Shown here: piece by piece, positions 28,494 through 36,430 of the stretch
Layout of the letters: every line of letters starts with the position of its first letter
How positions within the stretch are numbered: the stretch's first letter is position 1
NCBI RefSeq assembly: GCF_900114705.1
Contig: NZ_FOTW01000009.1
Location: 1-64,000, forward strand
Direction: 5' to 3'
Length of the DNA stretch: 64,000 bases
Source: Rugamonas rubra
GTDB lineage: Bacteria > Pseudomonadota > Gammaproteobacteria > Burkholderiales > Burkholderiaceae_D
The notes under the pieces: model-generated
Told to the model about the DNA's origin: nothing
What the model saw: the letters and a program-made list of their open reading frames with translations, nothing else
The model's database searches: none
Position numbers and translations under genes: made by a program

Positions 28494-29756
28494 ATGAAAA
28501 CCATAGCAGTCATCGGCGGCGGCATCACCGGCGTCACCACCGCCTACGCGCTGGCCAAGCGCGGCTTCGCCGTCACCGTCTACGAACAACACCGCTACCC
28601 GGCGATGGAGACCTCGTTCGCCAACGGCGGCCAGCTGTCGGCCTCCAACGCCGAGGCCTGGAACCACTGGTCGACCATCCTCAAGGGCATCAAGTGGATG
28701 CTCAAGAACGACGCGCCGCTGCTGGTCAGCCCCAAGCCGAGCTGGCACAAGCTGAGCTGGTTCGCCGGCTTCGTCGCCGCCATCCCGCAGTACCGCGCCA
28801 ACACCATCGCCACCGCCCGCCTGGCCGTGGCCGCGCGCGAGCACCTGTTCGCCTGGGCCGCCGAGGAAGGCATCGATTTCGACCTCAGGCGCGAGGGCAT
28901 CCTGCACATCCACCGCGACAAGGCCGACTTCGAGCACGCCGCCGAGGTGTCCAAGCTGCTGGCCCTGGGCGGCCTGGCGCGCCGCGCAGTCACGCCGGCG
29001 GAGATGCGCGCCATCGAGCCGACGCTGGCCGGCAGCTACTACGGCGGCCACTACACCGAGAGCGACAGCAGCGGCGACATCCACAAGTTTTGCAGCGGCC
29101 TGGCGCGCGCCGCCGAGCGGCGCGGCGTGCAGTTCCGCTTCGACCAGCAGGTGCGCGGCGTGGCCAGCGTCGGCGGGCGCGCCCGCATCGACGCGCTGCA
29201 CGATGGCCGCAGCGACAGCGCCAGCTATGACGGCGTGGTGGTCTGCGCCGGCACCGCCAGCCGCGCGCTGGCCGCGTCACTGGGCGACCGCGTCAACGTC
29301 TACCCGGTCAAGGGCTACTCGATCACCGTCGACCTGGCCGATGCCGTCAGCCGCGCCGCCGCGCCCAAGGTCAGCCTGGTCGACGACGCCACCAAGCTGG
29401 TCGCCAGCCGGCTCGGCGAAGGCCGCCTGCGCGTCGCCGGCACGGCCGAGTTCAACGGCTACAACCGCGACATCCGCGCCGACCGCATCCGTCCGCTGGT
29501 GGCTTGGGTCGAGCAGTGCTTCCCCGGCGTCGGCACGCGCAGCGTGGTGCCCTGGGCCGGCCTGCGGCCGATGATGCCCGACCTGGTGCCGCGCGTCGGT
29601 CGTGGCAAGGCGCCCGGCGTGTTCTACAACACCGGCCACGGCCACCTCGGCTGGACCCTGTCGGCCGCCACCGCCGAGCTGATCGCCGACGTGGTGCGGC
29701 AGACGCTGGACGCGGCCGCGCCAAGCGTGGCGGTAACGCGGGCGCTGCCGGCCTAA
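28494..29756 (+). CDS. dadA: D-amino-acid dehydrogenase small subunit
   Basis: 420 residues, the family's usual length. An FAD enzyme that oxidatively deaminates D-amino acids (D-alanine best) and passes electrons to the respiratory quinone pool at the inner membrane. The N-terminal dinucleotide fold VIGGGITGVTTAYALAKRG, the DadA-typical ETSFANGGQLSASNAEAW and C-terminal NTGHGHLGWTLS are present. No alanine racemase gene is adjacent. Confidence 0.95.
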   Translation: MKTIAVIGGGITGVTTAYALAKRGFAVTVYEQHRYPAMETSFANGGQLSASNAEAWNHWSTILKGIKWMLKNDAPLLVSPKPSWHKLSWFAGFVAAIPQYRANTIATARLAVAAREHLFAWAAEEGIDFDLRREGILHIHRDKADFEHAAEVSKLLALGGLARRAVTPAEMRAIEPTLAGSYYGGHYTESDSSGDIHKFCSGLARAAERRGVQFRFDQQVRGVASVGGRARIDALHDGRSDSASYDGVVVCAGTASRALAASLGDRVNVYPVKGYSITVDLADAVSRAAAPKVSLVDDATKLVASRLGEGRLRVAGTAEFNGYNRDIRADRIRPLVAWVEQCFPGVGTRSVVPWAGLRPMMPDLVPRVGRGKAPGVFYNTGHGHLGWTLSAATAELIADVVRQTLDAAAPSVAVTRALPA

Positions 29757-29872
29757 GCCGATATGCGCGGGCAGGCTTGGCGTACTCGGCGAACGCCGAC
29801 ACGCATGATCATGCCTGGACCGCTGATTCGGGACAATCGTCCAACGCTTCTCCGTTTTACTGGTGGCCGCAG

Positions 29873-29893
29873 GTGGAGTACCATGGATTCCAC
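29873..29893. promoter_or_regulatory. Imperfect inverted repeat upstream of higBA, candidate HigA operator
   Basis: GTGGA and TCCAC arms flank an 11-bp centre, 33 bp before the toxin start. HigA antitoxins usually repress their own operon from such a site. The match is weak. Confidence 0.3.
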
Positions 29894-29925
29894 CTTACAG
29901 ATTCCATGCCAAAGAACATGCAAAC

Positions 29926-30204
29926 ATGATAATTTCATTCGCATGCTCCGAAACGGAAGCACTGTTCAACAGCCTCAGTGTTCGCCGCTTCAAGAATATT
30001 GAGCGGTCAGCCCGGCGCAAGTTGCTTCAGTTGAATGCCGCTGGCGAGTTGAGAAGCTTGCGCATCCCTCCCGGAAACATGTTGGAGGCATTGAGCGGAA
30101 GCCGCAAAGGCCAGTACAGCATACGAATCAACGACCAATGGCGTATCTGCTTCAAATGGCAAGCGGATGGGCCGCATGACGTGGAAATTGTGGATTACCA
30201 CTAA
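29926..30204 (+). CDS. higB: HigB-type toxin (RelE/ParE superfamily mRNA interferase)
   Basis: 92 residues. The motifs LRIPPGNMLEALSGSRKGQY and SIRINDQWRICFKW are those of HigB/killer-protein toxins, which cleave mRNA at the ribosome. The toxin precedes the antitoxin gene by 23 bp, the usual hig order. The ATG at 29926 gives the family length; an upstream in-frame start adds 21 residues without conservation. GC content here is lower than the window average, consistent with mobile origin. Confidence 0.92.
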   Translation: MIISFACSETEALFNSLSVRRFKNIERSARRKLLQLNAAGELRSLRIPPGNMLEALSGSRKGQYSIRINDQWRICFKWQADGPHDVEIVDYH

Positions 30205-30227
30205 CGAATAGAGCGACGGGTAGCGAT

Positions 30228-30536
30228 ATGGCCAAATTACTCGATGAAATACATCCCGGCGAAATCCTGCTGGAAGAGTTCATGCGGCCGCTGGGCATCA
30301 CTGCACAGCAATTAGCCGCCGATATCGACGTCTCGCCCAGCCGCATCAGCGATATCGTGCATGGCACTCGTCCCATCACGGCGGATACGGCGCTACGCCT
30401 TGGCCTATTTTTCGACATGGAGGCCAGGTATTGGCTGAACCTGCAAAGCGAGTACGACATGCGCATCGCGCAACGTACCCTGAAAGATCAATTGGTTCCT
30501 CGCATACGGGTGTACCAGCCTGTCCGCCCAACTTAA
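30228..30536 (+). CDS. higA: HigA-type antitoxin (HTH, addiction-module antidote)
   Basis: 102 residues. A XRE-type helix-turn-helix (TAQQLAADIDVSPSRISDIV) sits after the HigA-typical start DEIHPGEILLEEFMRPLGI, and FFDMEARYWLNLQSEYD follows. It should bind and neutralise the HigB toxin just upstream and repress the operon. Confidence 0.93.
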   Translation: MAKLLDEIHPGEILLEEFMRPLGITAQQLAADIDVSPSRISDIVHGTRPITADTALRLGLFFDMEARYWLNLQSEYDMRIAQRTLKDQLVPRIRVYQPVRPT

Positions 30537-30552
30537 GCGAGAAGATCCAAAT

Positions 30553-30885
30553 ATGAGCCTTGAGCAAAGTCACGTCGTCGATGCAATTGGGACGGCGCGC
30601 TCAGACGACAGCATTGTTCTCAACATAATCGATTCTTGGAGTTGGGAGAATGAGGGTCTGCATTTGGCAGCGCTACAAAGAAAGCTAAACGCATACTTCG
30701 AATTCGTCGAATCGAAGCAGATACTAGAATCTTGCCCTGAGGCGAAAGGAAGGCGACTGTGCATCAATATCATCAGTCGCTTCCCAACTCCTGAGGCGGG
30801 TCTCAAGCTCTTAGCAGCTGCGGCCATCCTTGCGGCAGAACTGGACATAGAAATCAAACATCAGGTTGATTCTAGAAGCAACTAA
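30553..30885 (+). CDS. Hypothetical protein, DUF6572-like
   Basis: 110 residues, no signal peptide or membrane segment. The pattern VVDAIGTA, then HLAALQRKLNAYFEFVES, then SCPEAKGRRLCINIISRFP fits what I recall of the DUF6572 family of small cytosolic proteins often found in accessory regions. Function unknown. It starts 17 bp after higA in the same low-GC patch and may be co-transcribed with it. Confidence 0.72.
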   Translation: MSLEQSHVVDAIGTARSDDSIVLNIIDSWSWENEGLHLAALQRKLNAYFEFVESKQILESCPEAKGRRLCINIISRFPTPEAGLKLLAAAAILAAELDIEIKHQVDSRSN

Positions 30886-30940
30886 ATAGTCCCTGAGCGC
30901 GGGGCTAAGAACGTAAGCTGCAAAACACACAATAGCTGCA

Positions 30941-31558
30941 TTAGGCCGTTTTACGGCACCAAACCAGCGCGTCCTCCAGCCGATCGTCGCCCCAGAACAT
31001 CTCGTCGCCGACGAAGAAGGTGGGCGCGCCGAACACGCCGCGCCGCTGGGCCCGCTCGGTCTGCTCGCGCAGCGCCAGCTTGTTGGCGGCGCCCTGGGCT
31101 TGCGCCAGCACGGCGGCGGGATCGTCGACCAGCCCGTCCAACGCGCGCAGCACCTGGGCCGCTTCGTTGATTTCGACATCGTCGACGAAGTTCTGCCGCA
31201 TCACCGCCTGGCAAAAAGCCTCCATCCACGGCTCGCCGGCGCCCAGCATGGCCACCCGCATCGGCAGCAGCGCGGTGCGCGGGAACACGCTCGGCTGGCG
31301 GAACTCCAGGCCGTACTTGCGGGCGCGCCGCGCCGTGTCGATCCAGGCGTAGCGGCCCTTCTCCGGCTCCAGCACGAAGGGCGAGCTGCTCCAGCCCTTG
31401 TCGCGGAAGATCGGGCCGAGCAGGAACGGCCGCCACAGCACGCGCACGCGCGCCTGGCGCGCCAGCGCCGCGATCCGCATCACACTCAGATAACTGTAAT
31501 TGCTGCCGAATTCGAACCAGAATTCCAGTTCCGGCCAAGCCGCCTGCTCCGTCGCCAT
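30941..31558 (-). CDS. DsbA-fold / 2-hydroxychromene-2-carboxylate isomerase-like (kappa-class GST) protein
   Basis: 205 residues, no signal peptide. The start LEFWFEFGSNYSYLSVMRI carries Ser-x-Tyr-Ser where DsbA has CxxC, as in the HCCA isomerase/kappa-GST branch. WRPFLLGPIFRDKGW and the C-terminal FGAPTFFVGDEMFWGDDRL are family marks. It probably acts on a glutathione-linked or aromatic-pathway substrate. No aromatic-degradation genes are adjacent, so the substrate is unknown. Confidence 0.88.
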   Translation of the reverse strand: MATEQAAWPELEFWFEFGSNYSYLSVMRIAALARQARVRVLWRPFLLGPIFRDKGWSSSPFVLEPEKGRYAWIDTARRARKYGLEFRQPSVFPRTALLPMRVAMLGAGEPWMEAFCQAVMRQNFVDDVEINEAAQVLRALDGLVDDPAAVLAQAQGAANKLALREQTERAQRRGVFGAPTFFVGDEMFWGDDRLEDALVWCRKTA

Positions 31559-31664
31559 CGTCGCTCCTGTTTGGTGGGCGATGCCCGCACCTCATGTCGA
31601 TGCCGCATCCGCGTCGCCCATGTTAGCAGCGAACGCGGAGCGGCGCGGGAGCTGCCGGCGCCGC

Positions 31665-31976
31665 TTAACTTGCCGCGTAGTCGAACACCAGCACTTGCGC
31701 CAGCCAGGGCTTGAAGCGCTCGACGAAGGCCAGATGGGCCGGATGCACCAGATAGCCGTCGCGCTCGGCCGCGCCGGCGAAGTCGAGCCGGAAGCAGTGC
31801 GTGTAGCCCTGCGCCAGCCCCTCGGGACTGACGTTGGTGCCGGATTCGAAGTGCAGCACGCCGGGTACGCTCTGCTGGAGCGCGGCGAAATCGGCGCCGA
31901 TACTGGCCACCTCGGCGGCCGAGGTTTGTTCGGTGAAGCGGCACAGCACCAAATGGCGCAGCGTGGAATCAGTCAT
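31665..31976 (-). CDS. Dabb-family (stress-responsive alpha/beta barrel) small protein
   Basis: 103 residues. LRHLVLCRFTEQTS, VPGVLHFESGTNVSPEG and HPAHLAFVERFKPWL match the Dabb ferredoxin-like fold, which forms dimers and has varied catalytic or binding roles. The start overlaps the end of the upstream marR-type gene by 8 bp, so the two form one unit. Function unknown. Confidence 0.88.
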   Translation of the reverse strand: MTDSTLRHLVLCRFTEQTSAAEVASIGADFAALQQSVPGVLHFESGTNVSPEGLAQGYTHCFRLDFAGAAERDGYLVHPAHLAFVERFKPWLAQVLVFDYAAS

Positions 31977-32454
31977 GCGGTTCTCCTGTGTTGGGTTCGA
32001 GCGCGGCTTGCACCAGCCAGCGCCGTATCACTTGCTCCTCGGCCGCGTCGAAGCCGGCCAGCAGATCGCGCTCGACGGCGCCGACGCGGGGGCGGCAGCG
32101 CGCCAGCAGATCGCGGCCAGCTTCCGTCACCTCGATCAACTGGATGCGGCCGTGCACCGGATGCGGCCGGCGCGTCACCGAGCCGGCCTTCTCCAGATTG
32201 GCGACGATAACGCTCATGGTCTGCGGCGTCAACAGGGACAAGCGCGCCAGTTCGGCGCCCGAGGCGCCGGGATAGGCCGCCAGCATGGTCAGCACCGAGA
32301 ACTGCGGCAGCGTCAGGCCGAAGTCGGACAGCGCGCGCTCCATGCGTTGCCGATGCGCGCCGCCGGCCTGGCGCAGCAGGTAGCCGATGTGGCCGGGCGC
32401 GCCACGCTTGCCCTCGCCGACGGCGGGGACGGCGGCATGTGATTTTCCTGGCAT
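31969..32454 (-). CDS. MarR-family transcriptional regulator
   Basis: 161 residues. Winged helix with LPQFSVLTMLAAYPGASGAE, recognition helix region LLTPQTMSVIVANLEKAG and wing RRPHPVHGRIQLIEVT. The ATG at 32454 is chosen; upstream codons add a Cys-rich stretch without conservation. It is divergent from the AhpD-like gene with paired TTCGAA-containing sites between them, so it probably represses both directions. Confidence 0.92.
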   Translation of the reverse strand: MPGKSHAAVPAVGEGKRGAPGHIGYLLRQAGGAHRQRMERALSDFGLTLPQFSVLTMLAAYPGASGAELARLSLLTPQTMSVIVANLEKAGSVTRRPHPVHGRIQLIEVTEAGRDLLARCRPRVGAVERDLLAGFDAAEEQVIRRWLVQAALEPNTGEPHD

Positions 32455-32463
32455 GTTGTCAGT

Positions 32464-32492
32464 GTTCGAATATGATGTTAGAGTTCGAATAT
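32464..32492. promoter_or_regulatory. Paired GTTCGAATAT sites between marR and the AhpD-like gene
   Basis: GTTCGAATAT occurs at 32464-32473 and 32483-32492, 19 bp apart (about two helical turns on one face). Each contains the palindrome TTCGAA. The position between divergent genes fits MarR operators. Confidence 0.6.
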
Positions 32493-32518
32493 TATCACAT
32501 CTACACAGGAGCCCAGCA

Positions 32519-32992
32519 ATGCACAGCAAGCAAGCCCAGCACCCCGCCCCACGCATCGACTATGCCGGCTTCCAAGAGCTGGCGCCGGGCGTGGTGGCCG
32601 CCCTCGCAGCGCTCGGCAAGGCGGTCGACCAGTCCGGCCTGGACAAGTCGCTGACGGAACTACTCAAGGTGCACGCCTCGCGCCTGAACGCCTGCGCCTT
32701 CTGCCTGCAGTACCACCTGAATTTGGCGCGCCAGCTTGGCGTCGACGAGGCCCGGCTGGAGCAACTGGCCGACTGGCGCACGGCCCCGGTCTACTCGCCG
32801 CGCGAGCGCGCCGCGCTGGCCTGGACCGAGGCGCTGACGCTGCAGGCGCAGCACGCCGCGACGGACGCCGCCTACCTCGACGTGCAGGCGCAGTTCAACG
32901 CCAGCGAGGTGGCCTTCCTGACCGCCGCCGTGGCCGCCATCCAGGCCTGGAACCGCATCGCCGGCGCGCTGCACTTCACACCGCCGGCGTGA
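32519..32992 (+). CDS. Carboxymuconolactone decarboxylase / AhpD-like family protein
   Basis: 157 residues. The CxxC and histidine of AhpD-like alkylhydroperoxidases are present: ASRLNACAFCLQYHLNLAR. Members with this motif act as thiol peroxidase partners or oxidant sensors. ACAGGAG precedes the ATG. It is divergent from a MarR regulator that overlaps a Dabb gene, an arrangement common for oxidant- or electrophile-responsive genes. Exact substrate unknown. Confidence 0.9.
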   Translation: MHSKQAQHPAPRIDYAGFQELAPGVVAALAALGKAVDQSGLDKSLTELLKVHASRLNACAFCLQYHLNLARQLGVDEARLEQLADWRTAPVYSPRERAALAWTEALTLQAQHAATDAAYLDVQAQFNASEVAFLTAAVAAIQAWNRIAGALHFTPPA

Positions 32993-33020
32993 GCGGCGCA
33001 GGGTCCACGGAGGTCAATAC

Positions 33021-33046
33021 AGGGTCAGACCCTAGGGTCTGACCCT
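33021..33046. repeat. 26-bp perfect palindrome (GGGTC/GACCC family)
   Basis: The arms AGGGTCAGACCCT and AGGGTCTGACCCT abut with no spacer. An identical 26-bp copy lies at 48331-48356 and a related 30-bp copy at 27764-27793. It lies 28 bp after the AhpD-like gene. Confidence 0.85.
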
Positions 33047-33106
33047 CGCTCGTCGCATTCGGCGACTCTTGCCGCCACATCACCCGGCCCGAAATGCTTT
33101 GATTTT

Positions 33107-33144
33107 TATTACGCATGCGTAGTAATATACTCCGCATGTGTAAT
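33107..33144. promoter_or_regulatory. Inverted repeats before a MarR gene, candidate autoregulatory operator
   Basis: The perfect palindrome ACGCATGCGT (33111-33120) is flanked by TATT and AGTAATA. A related CCGCATGTGTAATA follows at 33132-33145. Both sit immediately upstream of the MarR-family gene starting at 33171. Confidence 0.5.
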
Positions 33145-33170
33145 AACTCAAAATCCGACCCGGAGCGCGC

Positions 33171-33608
33171 GTGAGCAAGAAACCCCGGCTTTTCCACCTG
33201 CTGGCCCAGGCCAAGCAGAACCTGTTCCGCTCGGCGGACCGCCTATTCACCGACGAGCTGAAGGTCTCCGGCACCCAGGTGGTGGCGCTGTTCGCCATCA
33301 AGGAGCACCCAGACTGCCAGCTCAAGGAGCTGGCCCAGGTGCTGCAACTACAGAACTCGGCCATCACCGGCCTGGTCGGACGGATGGAGGACAACGGCCT
33401 GGTTCAAAAGGCGCCGTCCAGCACCGACGGCCGCGCCAGCCTGCTCAACATCAGCCCGCAGGGCGCCGCCGTGATCGCCGCCGCGCAACCGCTGCTGCAG
33501 TCGATCAACGCCCAGCTGGTGCAAGGCTTCTCCACCGAGGAGATGGCCACCATCGCCCGCTTCCTCGACCACGCCAAACAGCTCGACTTCCAGCGCCCGG
33601 CCGACTAG
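33171..33608 (+). CDS. MarR-family transcriptional regulator
   Basis: 145 residues, GTG start with GGAG 8 bp before it. Winged-helix features: TQVVALFAIKEHPDCQLKEL, LQLQNSAITGLVGRMEDNG and the wing KAPSSTDGRASLLNIS. It is followed 89 bp downstream by an alpha/beta hydrolase on the same strand, which it may control, and has palindromic sequence at its own promoter. Confidence 0.92.
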   Translation: MSKKPRLFHLLAQAKQNLFRSADRLFTDELKVSGTQVVALFAIKEHPDCQLKELAQVLQLQNSAITGLVGRMEDNGLVQKAPSSTDGRASLLNISPQGAAVIAAAQPLLQSINAQLVQGFSTEEMATIARFLDHAKQLDFQRPAD

Positions 33609-33697
33609 ACCGCGCCATCCGCCGCCCCACCCCGGGCATCCGCAGCATCGGCGCGGTCGACACCATCGACGCCCGCCGCACCATAGAGGAGCAGTCC

Positions 33698-34594
33698 ATG
33701 CAAACGTTCGAGCAACAGGAAGTTGATCTTGGCGGCGGCGAGCACGTCGTCGCCCGCTTCTTCGCACCGAGCGGGCCGGCGCGCGGCGCGCTGCTGCTGG
33801 CGCCGGCCATGGCCGTGCCGCAGACCTACTACACCGCCTTCGCCGAATGGCTGGCGCGCCAGGGCCTGCTGGTGGCCACCTTCGACTATCGCGGCATCGG
33901 CCTGTCGCGCCGTGGCCACCTGCGCGAGCTCGACGCCGACGTGATCGGCTGGGCCACGCGCGACTGCGCCGCGATGATAGACGCCGTCGGCGCGCGCGCG
34001 CCAGGCCTGCCGCTGTACTGGCTGGGCCACAGCCTGGGCGGCCAGATCCTGCCCTTCGTGCCCAACAACGACAAGGTGGCCAAGGTGCTGACCATCGCCA
34101 CCGGCAGCGGCTACTGGCGCGAAAACACCGCCTCGCTCAAGCGCACGGTGTGGTCGATGTGGTATTTCTTCGTGCCGCTGGCGGTGCCGCTGTGCGGCTA
34201 CTTCCCCGGCAAGCGGCTGGGCATGGTGGGCGACCTGCCGCGCGGCGTGATCGAGCAGTGGCGCCGCTGGTGCCTGCACCGCGACTACGCCGTCGGCGTC
34301 GAGGGCGCCACCGCGCGGGCGCGCTATGACGCCATCCGCCAGCCCATCGTCTCGCTGTCCTTCACCGACGACGAGTACATGACGGCGCGCAGCATCGCGG
34401 CGATCCACGACAGCTACACCAACGCGCCGCGCGACATGCGCCGCATCGCCCCCGAGCAGATCGGCGTGCGCCGCATCGGCCACTTCGGCTTCTTCAGGCC
34501 GGCCTTCGAGCAGTCGCTGTGGCAGGCCCACCTGCTGCCCGAACTGCAGCTGCTGCCGGCCGCGCCAAGCCGCGCCTACTCGCCCATCCAGTAG
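33698..34594 (+). CDS. Alpha/beta hydrolase
   Basis: 298 residues, no signal peptide. Nucleophile elbow GHSLGGQ, preceding LVATFDYRGIGLSRRG, and a late catalytic His candidate in RRIGHFGFF. The family hydrolyses esters or related bonds; the substrate is not evident. GAGGAG before the ATG. It probably forms a unit with the MarR gene upstream. Confidence 0.9.
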   Translation: MQTFEQQEVDLGGGEHVVARFFAPSGPARGALLLAPAMAVPQTYYTAFAEWLARQGLLVATFDYRGIGLSRRGHLRELDADVIGWATRDCAAMIDAVGARAPGLPLYWLGHSLGGQILPFVPNNDKVAKVLTIATGSGYWRENTASLKRTVWSMWYFFVPLAVPLCGYFPGKRLGMVGDLPRGVIEQWRRWCLHRDYAVGVEGATARARYDAIRQPIVSLSFTDDEYMTARSIAAIHDSYTNAPRDMRRIAPEQIGVRRIGHFGFFRPAFEQSLWQAHLLPELQLLPAAPSRAYSPIQ

Positions 34595-35883
34595 CGGTCG
34601 ATGTCGACCAGCTTCCAGGCATCGGCGTCCTCGTGGCCGACGATGGCGTCCTGGCAGCTCGGCGTGGCCAGGTCGAGCCACTCCGGCGCAATGTAGGTGG
34701 CCGATTTGGTGGAGAAGAACACCCGCAGTTTCGGCTGGGTCAGCGGCTTGCCCTCGGTGAGCTCGCAGACCACGCCGAGCCGGCCGCTGCGCAGGCGCAC
34801 CAGGGTGCCGACCGGGTAGATGCCGACGCACTTGACGAAGGCCATGAACAGGTCGGCGTCGAGGTGGTTGCCGCGCCATTCGGCCATCTTGCGCAGCGAC
34901 TCGGTCGGGCACCAGCCCTTTTTGTACGGCCGGTTCGAGGTGACGGCGTCGTAGATGTCGCAGATCGCCCCCATGCGGGCGAACAGGCTGATTTGCTCGC
35001 CCTTCAGGCCCTGCGGATAACCGCTGCCGTCCATTTTCTCGTGGTGGTGCATGCAGACGTCGAGCGCGGCGTCGCCGATGTCGGTCGAGGCCTGCAGCAT
35101 GCGGAAGCCCTCGGCCGGGTGGGCGCGCACCACGTCGAACTCGCCCTCGGTCAGACGGCCCGGCTTGTTGAGGATCTCCAGCGGAATGGCCATCTTGCCG
35201 ACGTCGTGCAGCAGGCCGGCCAGGCCGGCCTCGCGCACCTGGTCGTCGTCCAGCTTCAGTTCGCGCGCCAGCGCGATCATCAGCGCGCACACCGCCACCG
35301 AATGCATATAGGTGTAGTCGTCGATGGTCTTCAGCCGCGCCAGACTGATCAGCGCGTTGGCGTTTCGCATCACCGAGCCGGCGATGTCCTCCACCAGCAG
35401 CATCGCCTCGCCCACCTCCACCGCGCGGCCCATGCGCGCCTCGCCGAACATCGAGCGCACCGCCGACTTGCCGCTGTCCAGGGTCTTGCCGGCGCGGCCC
35501 ATCTCGGCGCGGATCGAGGCCGGCGCCTGCGCCACAAAAGGAGCGCCGACACGCGGCCGCGCCGCGCGCGAGGGCGCCGGCGCCGGCGCCGCTGTGGCGG
35601 GTGCGGCGACGGCGGTAGCGGTAGCGGTAGCGCCGGCGGCCGGCGCCGCGCTGGCCGCAGGCGGCGCCGAGCCGGCACCGGAACGTGCAACGGCCGGCAG
35701 GTCGCGGCCCTTGCTAGTGTCTATCCACACCTCGTCGATGCGGCACTCGCGTATCTTGTTGAGCTCCTCGGCGCTCTCCACCAAGAACGACTTCTTCCAA
35801 AAAGGTGACACCAGCCAGGAACAGCCGAGCCTGGCCACATACATCCCCACGATCAGTTCGCCCGGCTCTATCTGCTTCAGCAT
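34576..35883 (-). CDS. HD-GYP domain c-di-GMP phosphodiesterase with N-terminal DUF3391
   Basis: 435 residues. The DUF3391-type start MLKQIEPGELIVGMYVARLG is followed by an Ala/Pro/Thr-rich linker (about residues 75-125) and the HD-GYP domain, with the metal-binding LLHDVGK and the signature MHHHEKMDGSGYPQGLKG intact. It should hydrolyse cyclic-di-GMP. GGGAGGGGAG directly before the ATG at 35883 decides the start over a frame 20 codons longer. It is convergent with, and overlaps by 19 bp, the alpha/beta hydrolase, and is divergent from the FNR pair. Confidence 0.94.
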   Translation of the reverse strand: MLKQIEPGELIVGMYVARLGCSWLVSPFWKKSFLVESAEELNKIRECRIDEVWIDTSKGRDLPAVARSGAGSAPPAASAAPAAGATATATAVAAPATAAPAPAPSRAARPRVGAPFVAQAPASIRAEMGRAGKTLDSGKSAVRSMFGEARMGRAVEVGEAMLLVEDIAGSVMRNANALISLARLKTIDDYTYMHSVAVCALMIALARELKLDDDQVREAGLAGLLHDVGKMAIPLEILNKPGRLTEGEFDVVRAHPAEGFRMLQASTDIGDAALDVCMHHHEKMDGSGYPQGLKGEQISLFARMGAICDIYDAVTSNRPYKKGWCPTESLRKMAEWRGNHLDADLFMAFVKCVGIYPVGTLVRLRSGRLGVVCELTEGKPLTQPKLRVFFSTKSATYIAPEWLDLATPSCQDAIVGHEDADAWKLVDIDRYWMGE

Positions 35884-36261
35884 AACTCCCCTCCCGACCG
35901 GCGCCTTTCGCGCCAAGCCACCGACGATTACTTCCACGTCCATGATATTCCCCGCGATTCAATTGGGCATATCCTACTGCGGAATTACCGAATTTAGCAA
36001 ATTAAATATTTAAATCACTTTAAACCAAATAATTTCATTTCCAGACCCACCGCAGCGCCGCTACCGCACAGATAATTCATCCACTTGTTAGAATACACCT
36101 GCTTGGGCGGCCGCAACCGTTTCCCGCCGGATTTTTTTGCGACCATGACAAAGAAAACCGAATACATCAAATATGCCATTTAATTACACATTCCATCTAG
36201 CAAAAGCCTACGTTCGACACCCTCGCTTGCCCACTCACGCCCGCCAATCATCGACTTCGGC

Positions 36262-36275
36262 TTGATTTAGGTCAA
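36262..36275. promoter_or_regulatory. FNR/ANR box (TTGAT-TTAG-GTCAA)
   Basis: It matches the FNR consensus at 9 of 10 defined bases, 155 bp before the first FNR-type gene. It is a candidate for autoregulation or for control of the divergent HD-GYP gene. Confidence 0.6.
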
Positions 36276-36320
36276 AAATTGTCAGAAATTGTGGCTTGGC
36301 AAGCCAATATTCTCGGGAAA

Positions 36321-36334
36321 TTGATCCAAATCAC
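36321..36334. promoter_or_regulatory. FNR/ANR-like box (TTGAT-CCAA-ATCAC)
   Basis: It matches the consensus at 9 of 10 defined bases and lies 97 bp before the FNR-type gene at 36431, in the second position of a tandem pair with the box at 36262. Confidence 0.55.
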
Positions 36335-36430
36335 ATTCCCCCCCCGATGGCCTCGGCTAGCATGGACTGATTGAACGCTGCCCGTTCGAGACAACAGCCC
36401 CGACGATCCCGCGCAGCAGTTAGGAGGAAA

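Larger units (their letters stand above)
35884..36430. other. 547-bp divergent AT-rich region with FNR boxes
   Basis: It separates the HD-GYP gene from the tandem FNR-type genes. It contains two FNR-like boxes (36262-36275 and 36321-36334), a run of eight C at 36338-36345, and low-GC sequence at 35950-36330. No gene is seen. Confidence 0.6.

Noticed and set aside
33021..33046. GGGTC palindromes as rho-independent terminators
   Set aside because: No T-run follows on either strand, and the same sequence recurs at 48331-48356. A dispersed repeat explains this better.
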